A stretch of 64,000 nucleotides of DNA from Streptomyces geranii (GCF_002954775.1 NZ_PJME01000003.1:310001-374000); one strand, 5' to 3'; positions 47,161 to 57,006 are shown, counted from the stretch's first letter. The notes: generated by a model not told the origin, from the letters alone. Made by a program: numbers and translations.

Positions 47161-48155
47161 AGGGGCGGCGGGGGCGAGGGAATTCGGGGGGTTCGGCGGG
47201 CCCGGTGGGCCCGTTCCACCGACTGGCCCCAGTAGGTGCCCGTCACCATCAGGGTCGCCCCCAGCGCCGTGAGCGGCGTCAGGTGTTCGCCGCCCAGGGC
47301 GATTCCGATCGCCGCCGCCCAGATCGGCTCCGTCCCCAGCAGCAGACTCGCCCGGCTCGCCGACGTCCGCTGTACCGCCCACGTCTGTGCCAGGAACGCG
47401 AACACACTGCAGAACAGGGCGAGATACAGCAACTGCGTCCAGGTGCCGGTGTCGGCGCGGGCGAGTGCCGGGAGGTCGGGGGCGGCGGCAGGCAGGAACA
47501 GGGCCGTGCCGATCACCGTCTGGAGGGTCGTCAGGTGCAGGGGGCGGATCGGGCGGCCGGCGGTGAGGCGTCCGACGAGGGCCACGTGGACCGCCCGTAT
47601 CAGCGCCGCGCCCACCATCAGCAGGTCACCGAGACGCGGCGCGTGGAAGCCGTTGCCGGACATCAGCAGGCCCACCGCCAGGACGCAGACCCCGGCGGCT
47701 GCGTAGAACGCCGGGGGCAGCCCGCCGGGGTGTCCGGCGCGGTCGAGGAGAGGGGTGAGCACGATGGTCAGGCTGATGATCAGGCCCGCGTTGGCGGCGG
47801 TCGTGTGGGCGACCCCGTATGTCTCGATGACGAGGACCGCTGCCTGCGTCAGCCCGAGTGGGAGGCCGGCCCGCAGTTCCTCCCTCGTCCACAGCCGGGA
47901 GCCTTGGCCGCGGACCCGGACGCGGACCTGGCCCCGGCCCCCGTCCCCGGCTTTGCTTCGCTCCCTGCCCTGTCCCGCCGCGACCAGGCCCAGACAGGCG
48001 ACCGCGGAGAGGGCGTACCGCGCGAGCAGGACCACCAGGACGGGCAGGGCGGTGGTGGCCGTCTGGGCGGACAGGTAGCTGGAGCCCCAGACGAGCGCGA
48101 CAAGGAGGAGTACCGCATCGGTACGGCGGGAGTCGGACACGCGACTACGGTGCAC
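47091..48155 (-). CDS. EamA/DMT-superfamily transporter
   Basis: 354 residues from GTG at 48155 (AAGG upstream); a second GTG 15 bases downstream is possible. Ten hydrophobic segments in two EamA halves are seen, the first starting LLLVALVWGSSYLSAQ and the second near LLMVGAALIRAVHVALVG, with SASRASLLLGTEPIWAAAIG typical of the family. A hydrophilic Arg/Gly insert (QGRERSKAGDGGRGQVRVRV) lies in the first half. The C-terminal 25 residues come from the dispersed repeat and are probably not functional. Family members export metabolites or amino acids. It is divergent from the LysR gene, its likely regulator. Confidence 0.88.
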   Translation of the reverse strand: MHRSRVSDSRRTDAVLLLVALVWGSSYLSAQTATTALPVLVVLLARYALSAVACLGLVAAGQGRERSKAGDGGRGQVRVRVRGQGSRLWTREELRAGLPLGLTQAAVLVIETYGVAHTTAANAGLIISLTIVLTPLLDRAGHPGGLPPAFYAAAGVCVLAVGLLMSGNGFHAPRLGDLLMVGAALIRAVHVALVGRLTAGRPIRPLHLTTLQTVIGTALFLPAAAPDLPALARADTGTWTQLLYLALFCSVFAFLAQTWAVQRTSASRASLLLGTEPIWAAAIGIALGGEHLTPLTALGATLMVTGTYWGQSVERAHRARRTPRIPSPPPPLPSPRGGTPTILGGSAPEPPLRR

Positions 48156-48222
48156 CGGCGGAGACCTTGAAGCCTAGAGCCACCTTCTTCAACGATCTTT
48201 TAGTTTCACTACACAGTCCGCC

Positions 48223-48228
48223 TACACT
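48223..48228 (+). promoter_or_regulatory. -10 element of lysR-type gene, leaderless start
   Basis: TACACT, 6 bases before the GTG at 48235, so transcription should begin at or next to the start codon. No ribosome-binding site is present. Confidence 0.55.
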
Positions 48229-48234
48229 GGGTCC

Positions 48235-49155
48235 GTGGACGAACGTCAGCTGCGCATCCTGCGCGAACTCGGCGAGCTGGGCAGCGTCACGGCTGTCGCC
48301 GACGCGCTGCTCGTCACGCCCTCGGCGATCTCCCAGCAACTGCGGCTGCTCCAGCGGGCCATCCCAGTCCCGCTAACCGAGCGACAGGGGCGGCGGCTGG
48401 TGCTGACCGACGCCGGACAGGCGCTGGCGGGCGCGGCGACCGAGGTGGAGTCGGCGCTCGCGCGGGCCCGGCACACCGTCGAGGAGTTCCTGGACCGGCC
48501 GGACGGGGAGGTGTCCGTGGCGGCGTTCAGCAGCGCGGGCGCCGCCTTCTTCCCACTGCTGCTGCGCGCCCTCGCCGGACCGGACGGGCCGGTGCTCGCG
48601 CTGGCCGACGCGGATGTCACGCAGGACGACTTCCCGCCGCTGACCAGGGAGTACGACCTAGTCCTCGCCCACCGCCTCGACCACGCCCCGCCCTGGCCGC
48701 GCACGGTGACGGCGACCCCGCTGCTGAGCGAACCCCTCGACGTCGCCCTGCCCGCCGGTCACCCGCTCGCCGCCAAGCCACGGCTGACCCCGCGCGATGT
48801 GGCCGACCAGCCCTGGATCGCCGTACACGACGGTTTTCCGATCATGGCGACGATCGAGGCCATCGCCACGGCGGCGGGCCGCCGGCCCCGTCTCGCCCAC
48901 CGCATCAACGAGTTCTCGGTGGCGGCGGAGGTGGTGGCCGCCGGGGGAGGCCTCGCCCTGATGCCCCGCTGGACCTCGCGCCCCCACCCCGACCTGGTCC
49001 TGAAACCCCTCAGCGGAGTGCAGGCCAGACGCCGGATCGACGCCCTCCACCGCCCGGAACGTACGGCCAGAAAGGCCGTACGAACGGTGCTCACCGAGTT
49101 GCGCGGAGCGGCACGCACGATCAGGGACGGACTCGCCCATGACGACGACGGCTGA
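48235..49155 (+). CDS. LysR family transcriptional regulator
   Basis: 306 residues from a GTG that appears leaderless. The helix-turn-helix is at the N-terminus (QLRILRELGELGSVTAVADA, then VTPSAISQQLRLLQR), followed by a periplasmic-binding-protein-like effector domain (VSVAAFSSAGAAFFPLLLRA, DVALPAGHPLAAKPRLTPRD, VAAEVVAAGGGLALMPRW). It is divergent from the EamA transporter gene, the usual arrangement when a LysR protein activates an exporter. The effector is unknown. Confidence 0.92.
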   Translation: MDERQLRILRELGELGSVTAVADALLVTPSAISQQLRLLQRAIPVPLTERQGRRLVLTDAGQALAGAATEVESALARARHTVEEFLDRPDGEVSVAAFSSAGAAFFPLLLRALAGPDGPVLALADADVTQDDFPPLTREYDLVLAHRLDHAPPWPRTVTATPLLSEPLDVALPAGHPLAAKPRLTPRDVADQPWIAVHDGFPIMATIEAIATAAGRRPRLAHRINEFSVAAEVVAAGGGLALMPRWTSRPHPDLVLKPLSGVQARRRIDALHRPERTARKAVRTVLTELRGAARTIRDGLAHDDDG

Positions 49156-49173
49156 ACTCCTGCTTCAGTTGCT

Positions 49174-52100
49174 TCAGTTGTCCGGTAGGAGGAAGCTGCG
49201 TCGCTCGTCCTCCGTCAGTCGGCGGAAGACTCGGGAGCGGGCCAGCGCGAGCAGGGTTTCGAGATCCGCCGTCGGGTCCCAGATCCTTGCCGTGCGGTCG
49301 CGGGACACCGTGATCAAGCGGGAGCCGTCGGGGTGCCAGGCCAGGGCGTTGACCTCGTCGTCGTGGACGCCGACGACCTTCGACTCCCGGCCGTCGACGG
49401 GGTTCCAGAGCCGGACCGTCCGGTCCCAGGACGCGGTGGCGAGGTGCCGGCCGTCGGGGGACCAGGCGACGCCCTGGACCCGTTCGCGGTGGCCGGTCAT
49501 GACGCGGAGGGCGGCGCCCGTGACCGAGTCCCAGACACGGACCGTGTTGTCCCGGGAGCCGGTGGCGAGGCGTGTCCCGTCGGGGGACCAGGCAATGCTC
49601 CAGGCGTAGTCCGTGTGCCCTTCGAGGGTGGTCACGCGCGTGCCCCGCTCGGGGTCCCAGACGCAGACCGCCCGGTCCGTCCACGACGTGGCGAGACGAC
49701 GGCCGTCGGGCGACCAGGTGGCGCCCCCGAGCCAGTGGCCGCCGCCCCGGAGTACCTTGAGTTCCCCGCCGTCCGAGGCGGCCCAGACGCGGGCGGTGCG
49801 GTCCCGTGACGTCGTGGCGATACGGGTGCCGTCCGGGGACCAGGAGATCGCGGTGATCTCGTCGTCGTGGCCGCGCAGTACGGAGAGTTGGGTGCGGTCG
49901 CTCGCGTTCCAGAGGGTGGCGACGCCGCCGAGCGAGACCGTGGCCAGCCGGGCGCCGTCGGGCGACCAGGCCACGCCGGACACCTCACCGGCGTGCCCCA
50001 GCTCCGCCTCCGCGGCGCCTGCCGCGAGGTCCCAGATCGTCGCCGTACCGTCCTGGGAAGCGGTGGCGACACGGGTGCCGTCCGGTGACCAGGAGACGCC
50101 GGTGACCGATGCGGTGTGGCCGCGCAGGGTGGCGCGCTGACCGCCGCGTGCGGTGGCGTCCCACACGGCCACCGTTCTGTCGCGGGAGACGGTGGCTATC
50201 CGGGAGCCGTGCCAGGCGATGGCGTTGACGCTGTCGGTGTGGCCGGACAGTGTGCGTTCCGCGCCGGTGTCCGGTTCCCAGATCCGGACTGTCCGGACCT
50301 CGTCCCCGACCGCCAGGTACCGGCCATCGGGGGACCAGGTGACACAGCTCAACTTGTCCCGGCACCGCAGCAGTTGGAGCTGGGTCAGGTCGATGGCGGA
50401 CCAGACGACGACGGTGCGGTCCTCCGACACCGACGCGAGCAGTGTCCCGTCGGGGGACCACGCGACGCCGGAGACAGCGGCCTGGTGTGCAGCCCTTTGG
50501 CCGGCCGCCCCACCGGCCTCCACGGACCAGACGCGCACCGTACCGTCGTCCGACGCACTGGCGACCCGCTCCCCGTCCGGCGACCACGCGAGGTCCCGCA
50601 CCTGTCGCTCGTGGCCGGTGAGCAAGGTCAGTTCCACGAGGGCCGTCGGGTCCCAGATCCGCACTGTGTGGTCACTGCTCGCCGTGGCGACCCGCCGGCC
50701 GTCCGGTGACCACGCGACGGCCTGGACGGCGTCGCCGTGCCCGGTGAGTGTGCCGAGCGCGGTACCCGTCGCGGCGTCCCAGACGGTGACCGTGCCGTCC
50801 CGGGCGCCGCTCGCCAGGTGGTTCCCGTCCGGCGACCAAGTCACCGTCTGTACGCGGCTGTTGGTGCCGTCGGGTGCGAGGACCGTTGGCCCGGTGCGGG
50901 GAGGGGGCCGCTCGTCGCCGTGCCAGATCCGGATCGTGCCGTCGTCGGAGGCCGTGGCCAGCCGGGTGCCGTCGGGCGACCAGGCCACCGCGTTGATGTC
51001 CTGCTCGTGGCCCCGGAACACCGCCCGCAGGTGGGAGACGTTGAGCGCGGTGTGCAGTGCCTGCTGGGCGGCCGAGGTCGGGGCCCACTCCTCAAGTGCG
51101 GCCACCGCACCCAGGAGCGCCAGCTCCGGATCACCGGCGGCGATCTCCGTCACCCGCGCGGCCACCGCGTCGGCGTGCTGTTCCGCGGACGCCCGGTCCA
51201 GCCGCGCCGAGCACTCCAGGAACTCGGCGAGGAGCGGGGCGCCGGTCGTCAAGTCGGCCGCGCCGTCCGCCCGTTGGAGTGCGGTGCGCAGGCGTTCGCC
51301 GTTCAGGAGGTACGCGTCCTTGCGACCCGAGTGGTCCCAGTCCCGTGCCCAGCGCTCCAGTTCAGTGCGGTGCCGCAACTCCTCCGCCCGGGCCTCGACG
51401 GTCTGCCGCAGCGGCGGCCACTGCCGGAACAGGGCCTCGTGAGCGACATCCAGTACGCCGCCGTCCGCGCCGACGAGCAGACGCCCCGTCACGAACGCCT
51501 CGGCCACCACGAGTTCCTGGTCCGTGAGTTCGGCGCGGTCGACCCGGCGGCGGGTCGGTTCGCCGCGCTCCATCGCCACGAACCTCAGCAGTGTGGCGAG
51601 GACGGGCGAGTCCGCGTCGGCCGCGCGCAGTTCGGCGCTGATGCGATCCGCCTGGTCGGACAGGGCCCCGGCGACGCCGCCCGAACGACGGTAGTCCTCC
51701 GCCGTGACCGTCCCGCCGGCGCCGACCCGCAGGTACAGCTCCTGGAGGGTGTACGCCAGCAGCGGCAGCGCGTCACCGCCTCCGGCGTCGTCCACCATCC
51801 GTGCTACGGCCCCGGGTCGGAACGTCAGGCCGACGCATTCGGCAGGCTTCTCGATCACCTCGAACAGCTCCGGGCGGCCGAGCGTCCCGACCAGCGCGGG
51901 CTGCCGTACCAGCTCGGCGTGCCCGGCTTCGAGCACGTCCGTCAGGAAGTCGGACCGCAGCCCGGCCACCACCCACAGCAAGGGGTCCGCCGCGAGCGAC
52001 GCCCTGAGCAGCGCGAGAAACGCGTCCCGCTCCCGAGCCCCGCTCAGTGTGAAGACCTCCTCAAGCTGATCGACGACCAGCAGCACCGGCACCGCACGCC

Positions 52101-52761
52101 CACCTGGCGCCGCACGTCCGCCGGATCCACGCCTACCCGCCGCCGCCCGCACCCGGTCCACACACCGCCGTACCCCCGAACCCCCCTCGCCCAGCTCCGC
52201 CCGAACCTGCTCGACGCTCATGCCGATCCCCGGCGCGGCGGCCAGACTCGCCGCCAGCCCGGCCAGCGGGTCGGTGCCCGGCGTGAAGGGCGGCAGGATC
52301 TCCCAACGCCCGCGCCGCAGCCGGAGGGTGGGCAGCAGACCGGCCCGCAGCAGCGACGACTTCCCGCTGCCCGAGGGGCCGATCACGGCGACGAACCGGT
52401 GCGCGCGGGCCGGTACGGCGGGATGCAGCCTGCCGACCAGGTCCCTGATCTCCCGGTCCCGGCCGAAGAACACCCCGGCGTCGGCCTCGGTGAACGACTC
52501 AAGCCCCGGATAAGGGGGTTGGGCCGCGTCCCAGCTCCGGCTGATCGCCACCGGCCGGTCCAGCAGGTGCAGCCAGATCTGTCCCGCGACCAGCAGCACG
52601 ATCGCCGTCACGACCAGCGGCAACGACCACTCCCGCAACACCCGCAGTAGCCAAGGCACATGATCCGTGCGGCTGGTGGCGTAGTTGGCCGCGATGCCCA
52701 GCAACGCCCCGACCAGCATGATCAGGACGTCCACGATCAGCTTCGCCAGACGACGATCCAC
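49174..52761 (-). CDS. Membrane-anchored STAND ATPase with 14 WD40 repeats
   Basis: 1195 residues. Two N-terminal membrane helices (about 9-27 and 46-66) precede an nSTAND1-type NTPase: PGLESFTEADAGVFFGRD, Walker A GPSGSGKSS (128-136), Walker B VLLVVDQLEEVF and a winged-helix/helical region to about 575. From about 580 to 1180 I count 14 WD40 repeats, nearly all with AWSPDG and a terminal WD or W, which would make two seven-bladed propellers. STAND proteins are ATP-driven switches that oligomerise when the sensor repeats bind a ligand. No fused effector enzyme is evident and no kinase or nuclease gene is adjacent. It ends 18 bases from the convergent LysR gene. Confidence 0.93.
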   Translation of the reverse strand: MDRRLAKLIVDVLIMLVGALLGIAANYATSRTDHVPWLLRVLREWSLPLVVTAIVLLVAGQIWLHLLDRPVAISRSWDAAQPPYPGLESFTEADAGVFFGRDREIRDLVGRLHPAVPARAHRFVAVIGPSGSGKSSLLRAGLLPTLRLRRGRWEILPPFTPGTDPLAGLAASLAAAPGIGMSVEQVRAELGEGGSGVRRCVDRVRAAAGRRGSGGRAAPGGRAVPVLLVVDQLEEVFTLSGARERDAFLALLRASLAADPLLWVVAGLRSDFLTDVLEAGHAELVRQPALVGTLGRPELFEVIEKPAECVGLTFRPGAVARMVDDAGGGDALPLLAYTLQELYLRVGAGGTVTAEDYRRSGGVAGALSDQADRISAELRAADADSPVLATLLRFVAMERGEPTRRRVDRAELTDQELVVAEAFVTGRLLVGADGGVLDVAHEALFRQWPPLRQTVEARAEELRHRTELERWARDWDHSGRKDAYLLNGERLRTALQRADGAADLTTGAPLLAEFLECSARLDRASAEQHADAVAARVTEIAAGDPELALLGAVAALEEWAPTSAAQQALHTALNVSHLRAVFRGHEQDINAVAWSPDGTRLATASDDGTIRIWHGDERPPPRTGPTVLAPDGTNSRVQTVTWSPDGNHLASGARDGTVTVWDAATGTALGTLTGHGDAVQAVAWSPDGRRVATASSDHTVRIWDPTALVELTLLTGHERQVRDLAWSPDGERVASASDDGTVRVWSVEAGGAAGQRAAHQAAVSGVAWSPDGTLLASVSEDRTVVVWSAIDLTQLQLLRCRDKLSCVTWSPDGRYLAVGDEVRTVRIWEPDTGAERTLSGHTDSVNAIAWHGSRIATVSRDRTVAVWDATARGGQRATLRGHTASVTGVSWSPDGTRVATASQDGTATIWDLAAGAAEAELGHAGEVSGVAWSPDGARLATVSLGGVATLWNASDRTQLSVLRGHDDEITAISWSPDGTRIATTSRDRTARVWAASDGGELKVLRGGGHWLGGATWSPDGRRLATSWTDRAVCVWDPERGTRVTTLEGHTDYAWSIAWSPDGTRLATGSRDNTVRVWDSVTGAALRVMTGHRERVQGVAWSPDGRHLATASWDRTVRLWNPVDGRESKVVGVHDDEVNALAWHPDGSRLITVSRDRTARIWDPTADLETLLALARSRVFRRLTEDERRSFLLPDN

Positions 52762-52834
52762 CCTGCCCCCACCCGTGACGGATCACCAACACGCCGCCCA
52801 CCCTACGCACACCGGCGCCCCCGCGAACGGGCGG

Positions 52835-53701
52835 TCAGAACGGATACCAGCGCACCGCCTCGTCCCCCTCCCGCAGCGACCGCACCCGCCGCTCGAACTC
52901 GGCCAGCGCCTTCGGATTCACCGGCGCGTGCTGCGCCACCCACGCACAGCTCGCCGTCTCCCGCGCCCCGCGCAGCACCCCGCACCCCTCCCACTCCCGT
53001 ACGTCCCACCCGTACGCATCCGTGAACGCGCCGTAGGACTCGGTCGGCAGGCCGTACCGGTCGTGGGAGAGGGCCATGACGACCAGGTCGTGCTCGCGCA
53101 GATCGGCGGAGAAGGTCTCCAGGTCGACCAGGACCGGGCCGGCGGGGCCGATGTGCACGTTGCGGGGCAGCGCGTCGCCGTGGATCGGGCCGCGCGGCAG
53201 GCGCGGGACGAGCGCGGCTGCCGCTGCCGCGAAACCGTCGCGCCGCTCGCGCAGATACGCCGCGTCGGCCGGGTCGATCGCGTCGCCCGCGAGCCGCAGC
53301 CAGCGTTCGACGCCGCTGAGGAGTTCGCGCGGCGGGAGGGTGAAGGAGGTGGGGAGGGGCAGGGCGTGGACGATCCGTAGGAGTTCGGCCAAATCCGTTG
53401 GTTCGGCGGGGCGTTCGGGGTCGGGCAGCCGGTGCCACACGGTCACCGGGTGGCCCTCGACGAGGAGCGCCTTCGGGTCGGCCGCGCGGACCGCCGGGAC
53501 GTCCGCCTCGGCGAGCCAGAGCGCGATGTCCAGCTCCCGCCGGGCGCGGTCGAGGAGTTCGGCGTCGCGGCCCACCTTGACGACCAGGTCACCGGCGGCG
53601 AACACCGCGTTCTCGCCCAGCGCGAGCAGTCGTACGTCCGCTGCCGTGGCGGGCAGTACGCCCGCCGTGGCCAGTACGTCCCGGGCCCGTGCCTCGTCCA
53701 T
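52835..53701 (-). CDS. APH/choline-kinase family phosphotransferase, catalytic residues intact
   Basis: 288 residues from ATG at 53701, GGGAGG upstream. It has ENAVFAAGDLVVKVGRD with the ATP-binding Lys, the catalytic loop GPIHGDALPRNVHIG (His-Gly-Asp and Asn all present) and VLVDLETFSADLREHDL as the DFG-like metal site. These features contrast with the degenerate APH-like protein at 30.7 kb. The family phosphorylates small hydroxylated molecules such as aminoglycosides, homoserine or choline; this substrate is unknown. It lies 73 bases upstream of the STAND gene on the same strand. Confidence 0.88.
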   Translation of the reverse strand: MDEARARDVLATAGVLPATAADVRLLALGENAVFAAGDLVVKVGRDAELLDRARRELDIALWLAEADVPAVRAADPKALLVEGHPVTVWHRLPDPERPAEPTDLAELLRIVHALPLPTSFTLPPRELLSGVERWLRLAGDAIDPADAAYLRERRDGFAAAAAALVPRLPRGPIHGDALPRNVHIGPAGPVLVDLETFSADLREHDLVVMALSHDRYGLPTESYGAFTDAYGWDVREWEGCGVLRGARETASCAWVAQHAPVNPKALAEFERRVRSLREGDEAVRWYPF

Positions 53702-53758
53702 CGTCCGCCTCCCGCGCAAGTCACGCCCATGATCCGCCGACCATGGCCGCGTACGTAT

Positions 53759-53778
53759 GTGAACGGCGTCGGGTTCAC
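53759..53778. promoter_or_regulatory. Inverted repeat upstream of the sugar importer operon
   Basis: GTGAAC (53759-53764) and GTTCAC (53773-53778), spacer 8 bases, 140 bases before the first permease. A second, weaker dyad (CAGTG and CACTG) lies nearby at about 53791-53809. A regulator site is possible. Confidence 0.4.
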
Positions 53779-53832
53779 GCCATCCGCCGGTCAGTGTCGC
53801 ATTCGCACTGGTGGGGGCGTGTGCGCGGTGCC

Positions 53833-53861
53833 TTGACTGCGCACATCGGCTTCACGACCAT
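53833..53861 (+). promoter_or_regulatory. Candidate promoter of the sugar ABC operon
   Basis: TTGACT (53833-53838), a 17-base spacer and GACCAT (53856-53861), about 58 bases before the first permease start. Confidence 0.45.
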
Positions 53862-53918
53862 GACGGGACCGTCCGGGGACGTCCGGGGCCACTCGGTACG
53901 ACCGAAGGAGCCGATCGC

Positions 53919-54860
53919 GTGACACTGGTGACCGGGACCGGACGACCGGCGAAGCGCGCGCCACGCGCCGGACCCGGCGGCAGACGGCCGTTCGGCGGTT
54001 ACGGCGCCTGGTTCCTCGTCCTGCCCGCCCTGATCCCCATCCTCGTGCTCAGCGTCGGCCCGCTGCTGTACGGCATCCTGCTGGCCTTCACCGACGCCCA
54101 GTCGGGCCGGACCGCGTCCGCGCAGTGGATCGGCACCCTGAACTTCCAGGACCTGCTGCACGACCGGCTGTTCTGGGAGTCGTTCCGGATCGGGCTGGTC
54201 TGGGCGGTCGGGGTGACCGTGCCGCAGTTCCTGCTCGCCCTCGGCCTCGCGCTCCTCCTCAACCAGGAGTTACGGCTGCGCTGGCTGGCCCGCGCCCTCG
54301 CGATCGTCCCGTGGGCGATGCCCGAGGTCGTCGTCGGCATCATGTGGCGGCTCGTCTACAACCCGGACGCCGGTGTCCTCAACGAGACGCTCCGCGACCT
54401 AGGCCTGGGCGACGGCCGCGACTGGCTCAGCGGCCTCGCGACCGCGCTGCCCGCCGTCATCGTCGTCGGCGTCTGGGCGGGCATGCCACAGACGACGGTC
54501 GCCCTGCTCGCGGGCCTGCAGAACACCCCGCGCGAACTGCACGAGGCGGCGGCGATGGACGGCGCGGGCGCCTGGCGCCGTTTCCGGACGGTCACTTGGC
54601 CCGCGTTGCGCCCCATCGCGCTCGCCATCACCGCCCTCAACCTCATCTGGAACTTCAACTCCTTCGCCCTGGTCTACGTCCTGACCAACGGCGGCCCCGG
54701 CGGACGCACCCGCCTCCCCATGCTCTTCGCCTACGAAGAGGCCTTCCGCTACGGCCAGTTCGGCTACGCGGCTGCCATGGGCTGTGTGATGGTCGCCCTC
54801 ATCTCCGTCCTCCTCGCCGTGTTCCTCGTCGGCCGACTGCGGGGAGGGGACGAAAGTTGA
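53919..54860 (+). CDS. CUT1-type sugar ABC transporter permease (MalF-like)
   Basis: 313 residues from GTG at 53919, with GAAGGAG 8 bases upstream. Six membrane segments (LVLPALIPILVLSVGPLLYG, FLLALGLALLL and others) and the EAA loop ELHEAAAMDGAGAWRRFRTVTWP mark a CUT1 family permease. Codon 118 is TTA (54270-54272), predicting bldA-dependent translation. It is the first gene of a three-gene importer; its stop overlaps the next start. Confidence 0.92.
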   Translation: MTLVTGTGRPAKRAPRAGPGGRRPFGGYGAWFLVLPALIPILVLSVGPLLYGILLAFTDAQSGRTASAQWIGTLNFQDLLHDRLFWESFRIGLVWAVGVTVPQFLLALGLALLLNQELRLRWLARALAIVPWAMPEVVVGIMWRLVYNPDAGVLNETLRDLGLGDGRDWLSGLATALPAVIVVGVWAGMPQTTVALLAGLQNTPRELHEAAAMDGAGAWRRFRTVTWPALRPIALAITALNLIWNFNSFALVYVLTNGGPGGRTRLPMLFAYEEAFRYGQFGYAAAMGCVMVALISVLLAVFLVGRLRGGDES

Positions 54861-55690
54861 GGACCAGCAAGAGCGCCCGCGCCGGTCAGTACGCGGCCCT
54901 CCTCGCGTATCTCGCCTTCCTCGCCCTCCCGTTCCTCTGGCTCCTGTCCACCGCCTTCAAGCCCCCACGGGAACTGGGCAGTCTGCACCCCACCTGGATC
55001 CCGAGGAACCCCACCCTCGACAACTTCCGCCAGGCCTTCGACGAACAGCCCCTGCTGCACGCCGCGTTCAACTCCCTGCTCGCGGCGGCCTCGGCCGCAC
55101 TGATCGCCGTACTGCTCGCGACCCCCATGGCCTACGTCATGGCCAGGCACCGCTCGCTGCTCGGGCGGGCGGCGACCGGGTGGGTGGTGGTCAGCCAGGC
55201 GTTCCCGTTCGTGCTGGTGATCATCCCGCTGTTCCTGGTGCTGAAGAACCTGCGGCTGATCGACTCCGTCTTCGGGCTGGTGATGGTGTACGTGGTGTGG
55301 TCGCTGCCGTTCGCGCTGTGGATGCTCGTCGGGTATGTACGGGCCGTACCACCCGAGTTGGAGGAGGCGGCGGCCGTCGACGGCGCCGGACGCCTGCGCA
55401 CGCTCGTCTTCGTCACGGCACCGCTGCTCGCGCCGGGGATCGTGGCCACGGCACTGTTCGCGTTCATCACCGCCTGGAACGAGTTCTTCTTCGCGCTGGT
55501 GCTGCTGAAGACTCCGGAGAAGCAGACCCTGCCGGTCGTCCTCACGCACTTCATCGGCGCGGAGGGCGTGGCCGACCTCGGCCCGCTGGCCGCCGCCGCG
55601 TTCCTGGCGACGCTGCCCTCGCTGGTCGTCTTCGCGGTCATCCAGCGCCGGATCACGGGCGGGATGACGGCCGGGGCGGTGAAGGCGTGA
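54857..55690 (+). CDS. CUT1-type sugar ABC transporter permease (MalG-like)
   Basis: 277 residues. The start is TTG at 54857, overlapping the previous TGA (TTGA), with GGAGGGG 7 bases upstream; no ATG or GTG fits. The membrane segments and EAA loop ELEEAAAVDGAGRLRTLVFVTAP are typical of MalG-type permeases. It forms the channel with the preceding protein. Its TGA shares the A of the next ATG (TGATG). Confidence 0.9.
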   Translation: MRTSKSARAGQYAALLAYLAFLALPFLWLLSTAFKPPRELGSLHPTWIPRNPTLDNFRQAFDEQPLLHAAFNSLLAAASAALIAVLLATPMAYVMARHRSLLGRAATGWVVVSQAFPFVLVIIPLFLVLKNLRLIDSVFGLVMVYVVWSLPFALWMLVGYVRAVPPELEEAAAVDGAGRLRTLVFVTAPLLAPGIVATALFAFITAWNEFFFALVLLKTPEKQTLPVVLTHFIGAEGVADLGPLAAAAFLATLPSLVVFAVIQRRITGGMTAGAVKA

Positions 55691-56973
55691 TGCGCGCGCG
55701 ATGGTTCCTGGTCGTCCTCGGCCTGCTGCTCGCCGGGTGCACCGGCGACGGTGGTACGGCCACCGACGGCACGATCACCCTCCGCTTCCAGTCCCTCGCC
55801 TGGCAGGACGAGTCCGTCGCCGCCAACAAGGCGCTGGTGAAGGAGTGGAACACGACCCATCCGGACGTCAAGGTCGAGTACGTCCAGGGCAGTTGGGACA
55901 GCGTCCACGACCAGCTCCTCACCTCCTTCGAGGGCGGTGAGGCCCCCGACATCATCCACGACGCCTCGGACGACCTCGCGGACTTCGCCTACGGCGGCTA
56001 CCTCGCCGATCTGCGCGAACTGCTGCCCGCGCGGCTCAAGTCCGGCATCCCGCAGCGCAGTTGGGAGACGACGACCTTCGGGGACGGTGTGTACGGCGTG
56101 CCGTTCCTCCAGGAACCCCGCGTGCTGATCGCCAACGCGAAGTGGCTGCGGGAGGCGGGCGTACGGATTCCCACTCCCGAACGACCGTGGAGCTGGCCGG
56201 AGTTCAGGCGAATCACCCGGCAGCTCAGCGACGGCGGTGACGGCAAGTACGGCGTCGCCTGGCCGCTCAAGGAGCCCGTCTCCGCCACCCTCAACCTCTC
56301 CCTGTCGGCGGGCGGGCAGCTCTTCCACCGGGGTGCCGACGGCAAGGTGACCATCCGGTTCGAGGCGGCCGACCAGACCGTGCCCCGCACCATCCACGAC
56401 CAGGCCAACACCGACCACAGCGCCTCCCCGACCACCCTCGGCAGCGGCGGCTCCGACACCCTGCCCGGGTTCTTCGGCGGCCGGTACGCGATGGTCCCGC
56501 TCGGCTTCTCCTACCGTCAGCAGATCGCGCAGCAGGCCCCGAAGGACTTCGAGTGGCAGGTGCTGCCCGCACCGGCGGGCGCCGACGGACTCACCCAGGG
56601 CGTCAGCCCGCAGACCCTGTCCATCGCCGAGGACAGCCGACATCCGCGCGAGGCGGCCGAGTTCATCGACTTCATGCTGCGCCCCGAGAACATGGTCCGG
56701 CTTGCCTTGGGTGACTGGATGCTGCCCACCGGCACCGAGGCCCTGAAGTCCCCGTCCCTGCGGACGGAGAAGGACGGCTGGGCGACCGGTACCGCCCTCG
56801 CCGGCCACCTCCGCTCGGCGCCCGCCCAGTCCGTACGCGGCTACCCGGAGTGGAAGGACAAGGTCGCGACGCCCGCGTTCCAGGAGTACTACAGCGGGGC
56901 GATCGACCTCGCCGAGCTGCGGAGACGGCTGGTGAGGGACGGGAATCTGGTGCTGGCCCGCTACCAGCGGTGA
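55690..56973 (+). CDS. Sugar ABC transporter substrate-binding lipoprotein
   Basis: 427 residues. The lipobox is LLLAGC at residues 12-17, so it should be a surface lipoprotein. The body is a family 1 solute-binding protein: [55 protein letters not shown] and [15 protein letters not shown]. The binding-protein gene comes last, whereas in most CUT1 operons it is first. No ATPase gene is present, as is normal in Streptomyces, where MsiK serves several sugar importers. The sugar is unknown. Confidence 0.9.
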   Translation: MRARWFLVVLGLLLAGCTGDGGTATDGTITLRFQSLAWQDESVAANKALVKEWNTTHPDVKVEYVQGSWDSVHDQLLTSFEGGEAPDIIHDASDDLADFAYGGYLADLRELLPARLKSGIPQRSWETTTFGDGVYGVPFLQEPRVLIANAKWLREAGVRIPTPERPWSWPEFRRITRQLSDGGDGKYGVAWPLKEPVSATLNLSLSAGGQLFHRGADGKVTIRFEAADQTVPRTIHDQANTDHSASPTTLGSGGSDTLPGFFGGRYAMVPLGFSYRQQIAQQAPKDFEWQVLPAPAGADGLTQGVSPQTLSIAEDSRHPREAAEFIDFMLRPENMVRLALGDWMLPTGTEALKSPSLRTEKDGWATGTALAGHLRSAPAQSVRGYPEWKDKVATPAFQEYYSGAIDLAELRRRLVRDGNLVLARYQR

Positions 56974-57006
56974 GCGGCTCTCGCGGCGAAGGGCCGTTCA
57001 ATCAAG

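Noticed and set aside
49174..53701. A phage-defence island around the STAND-WD40 protein
   Set aside because: No nuclease, protease, deaminase or other effector gene adjoins it, and the neighbours are ordinary metabolic or regulatory genes.
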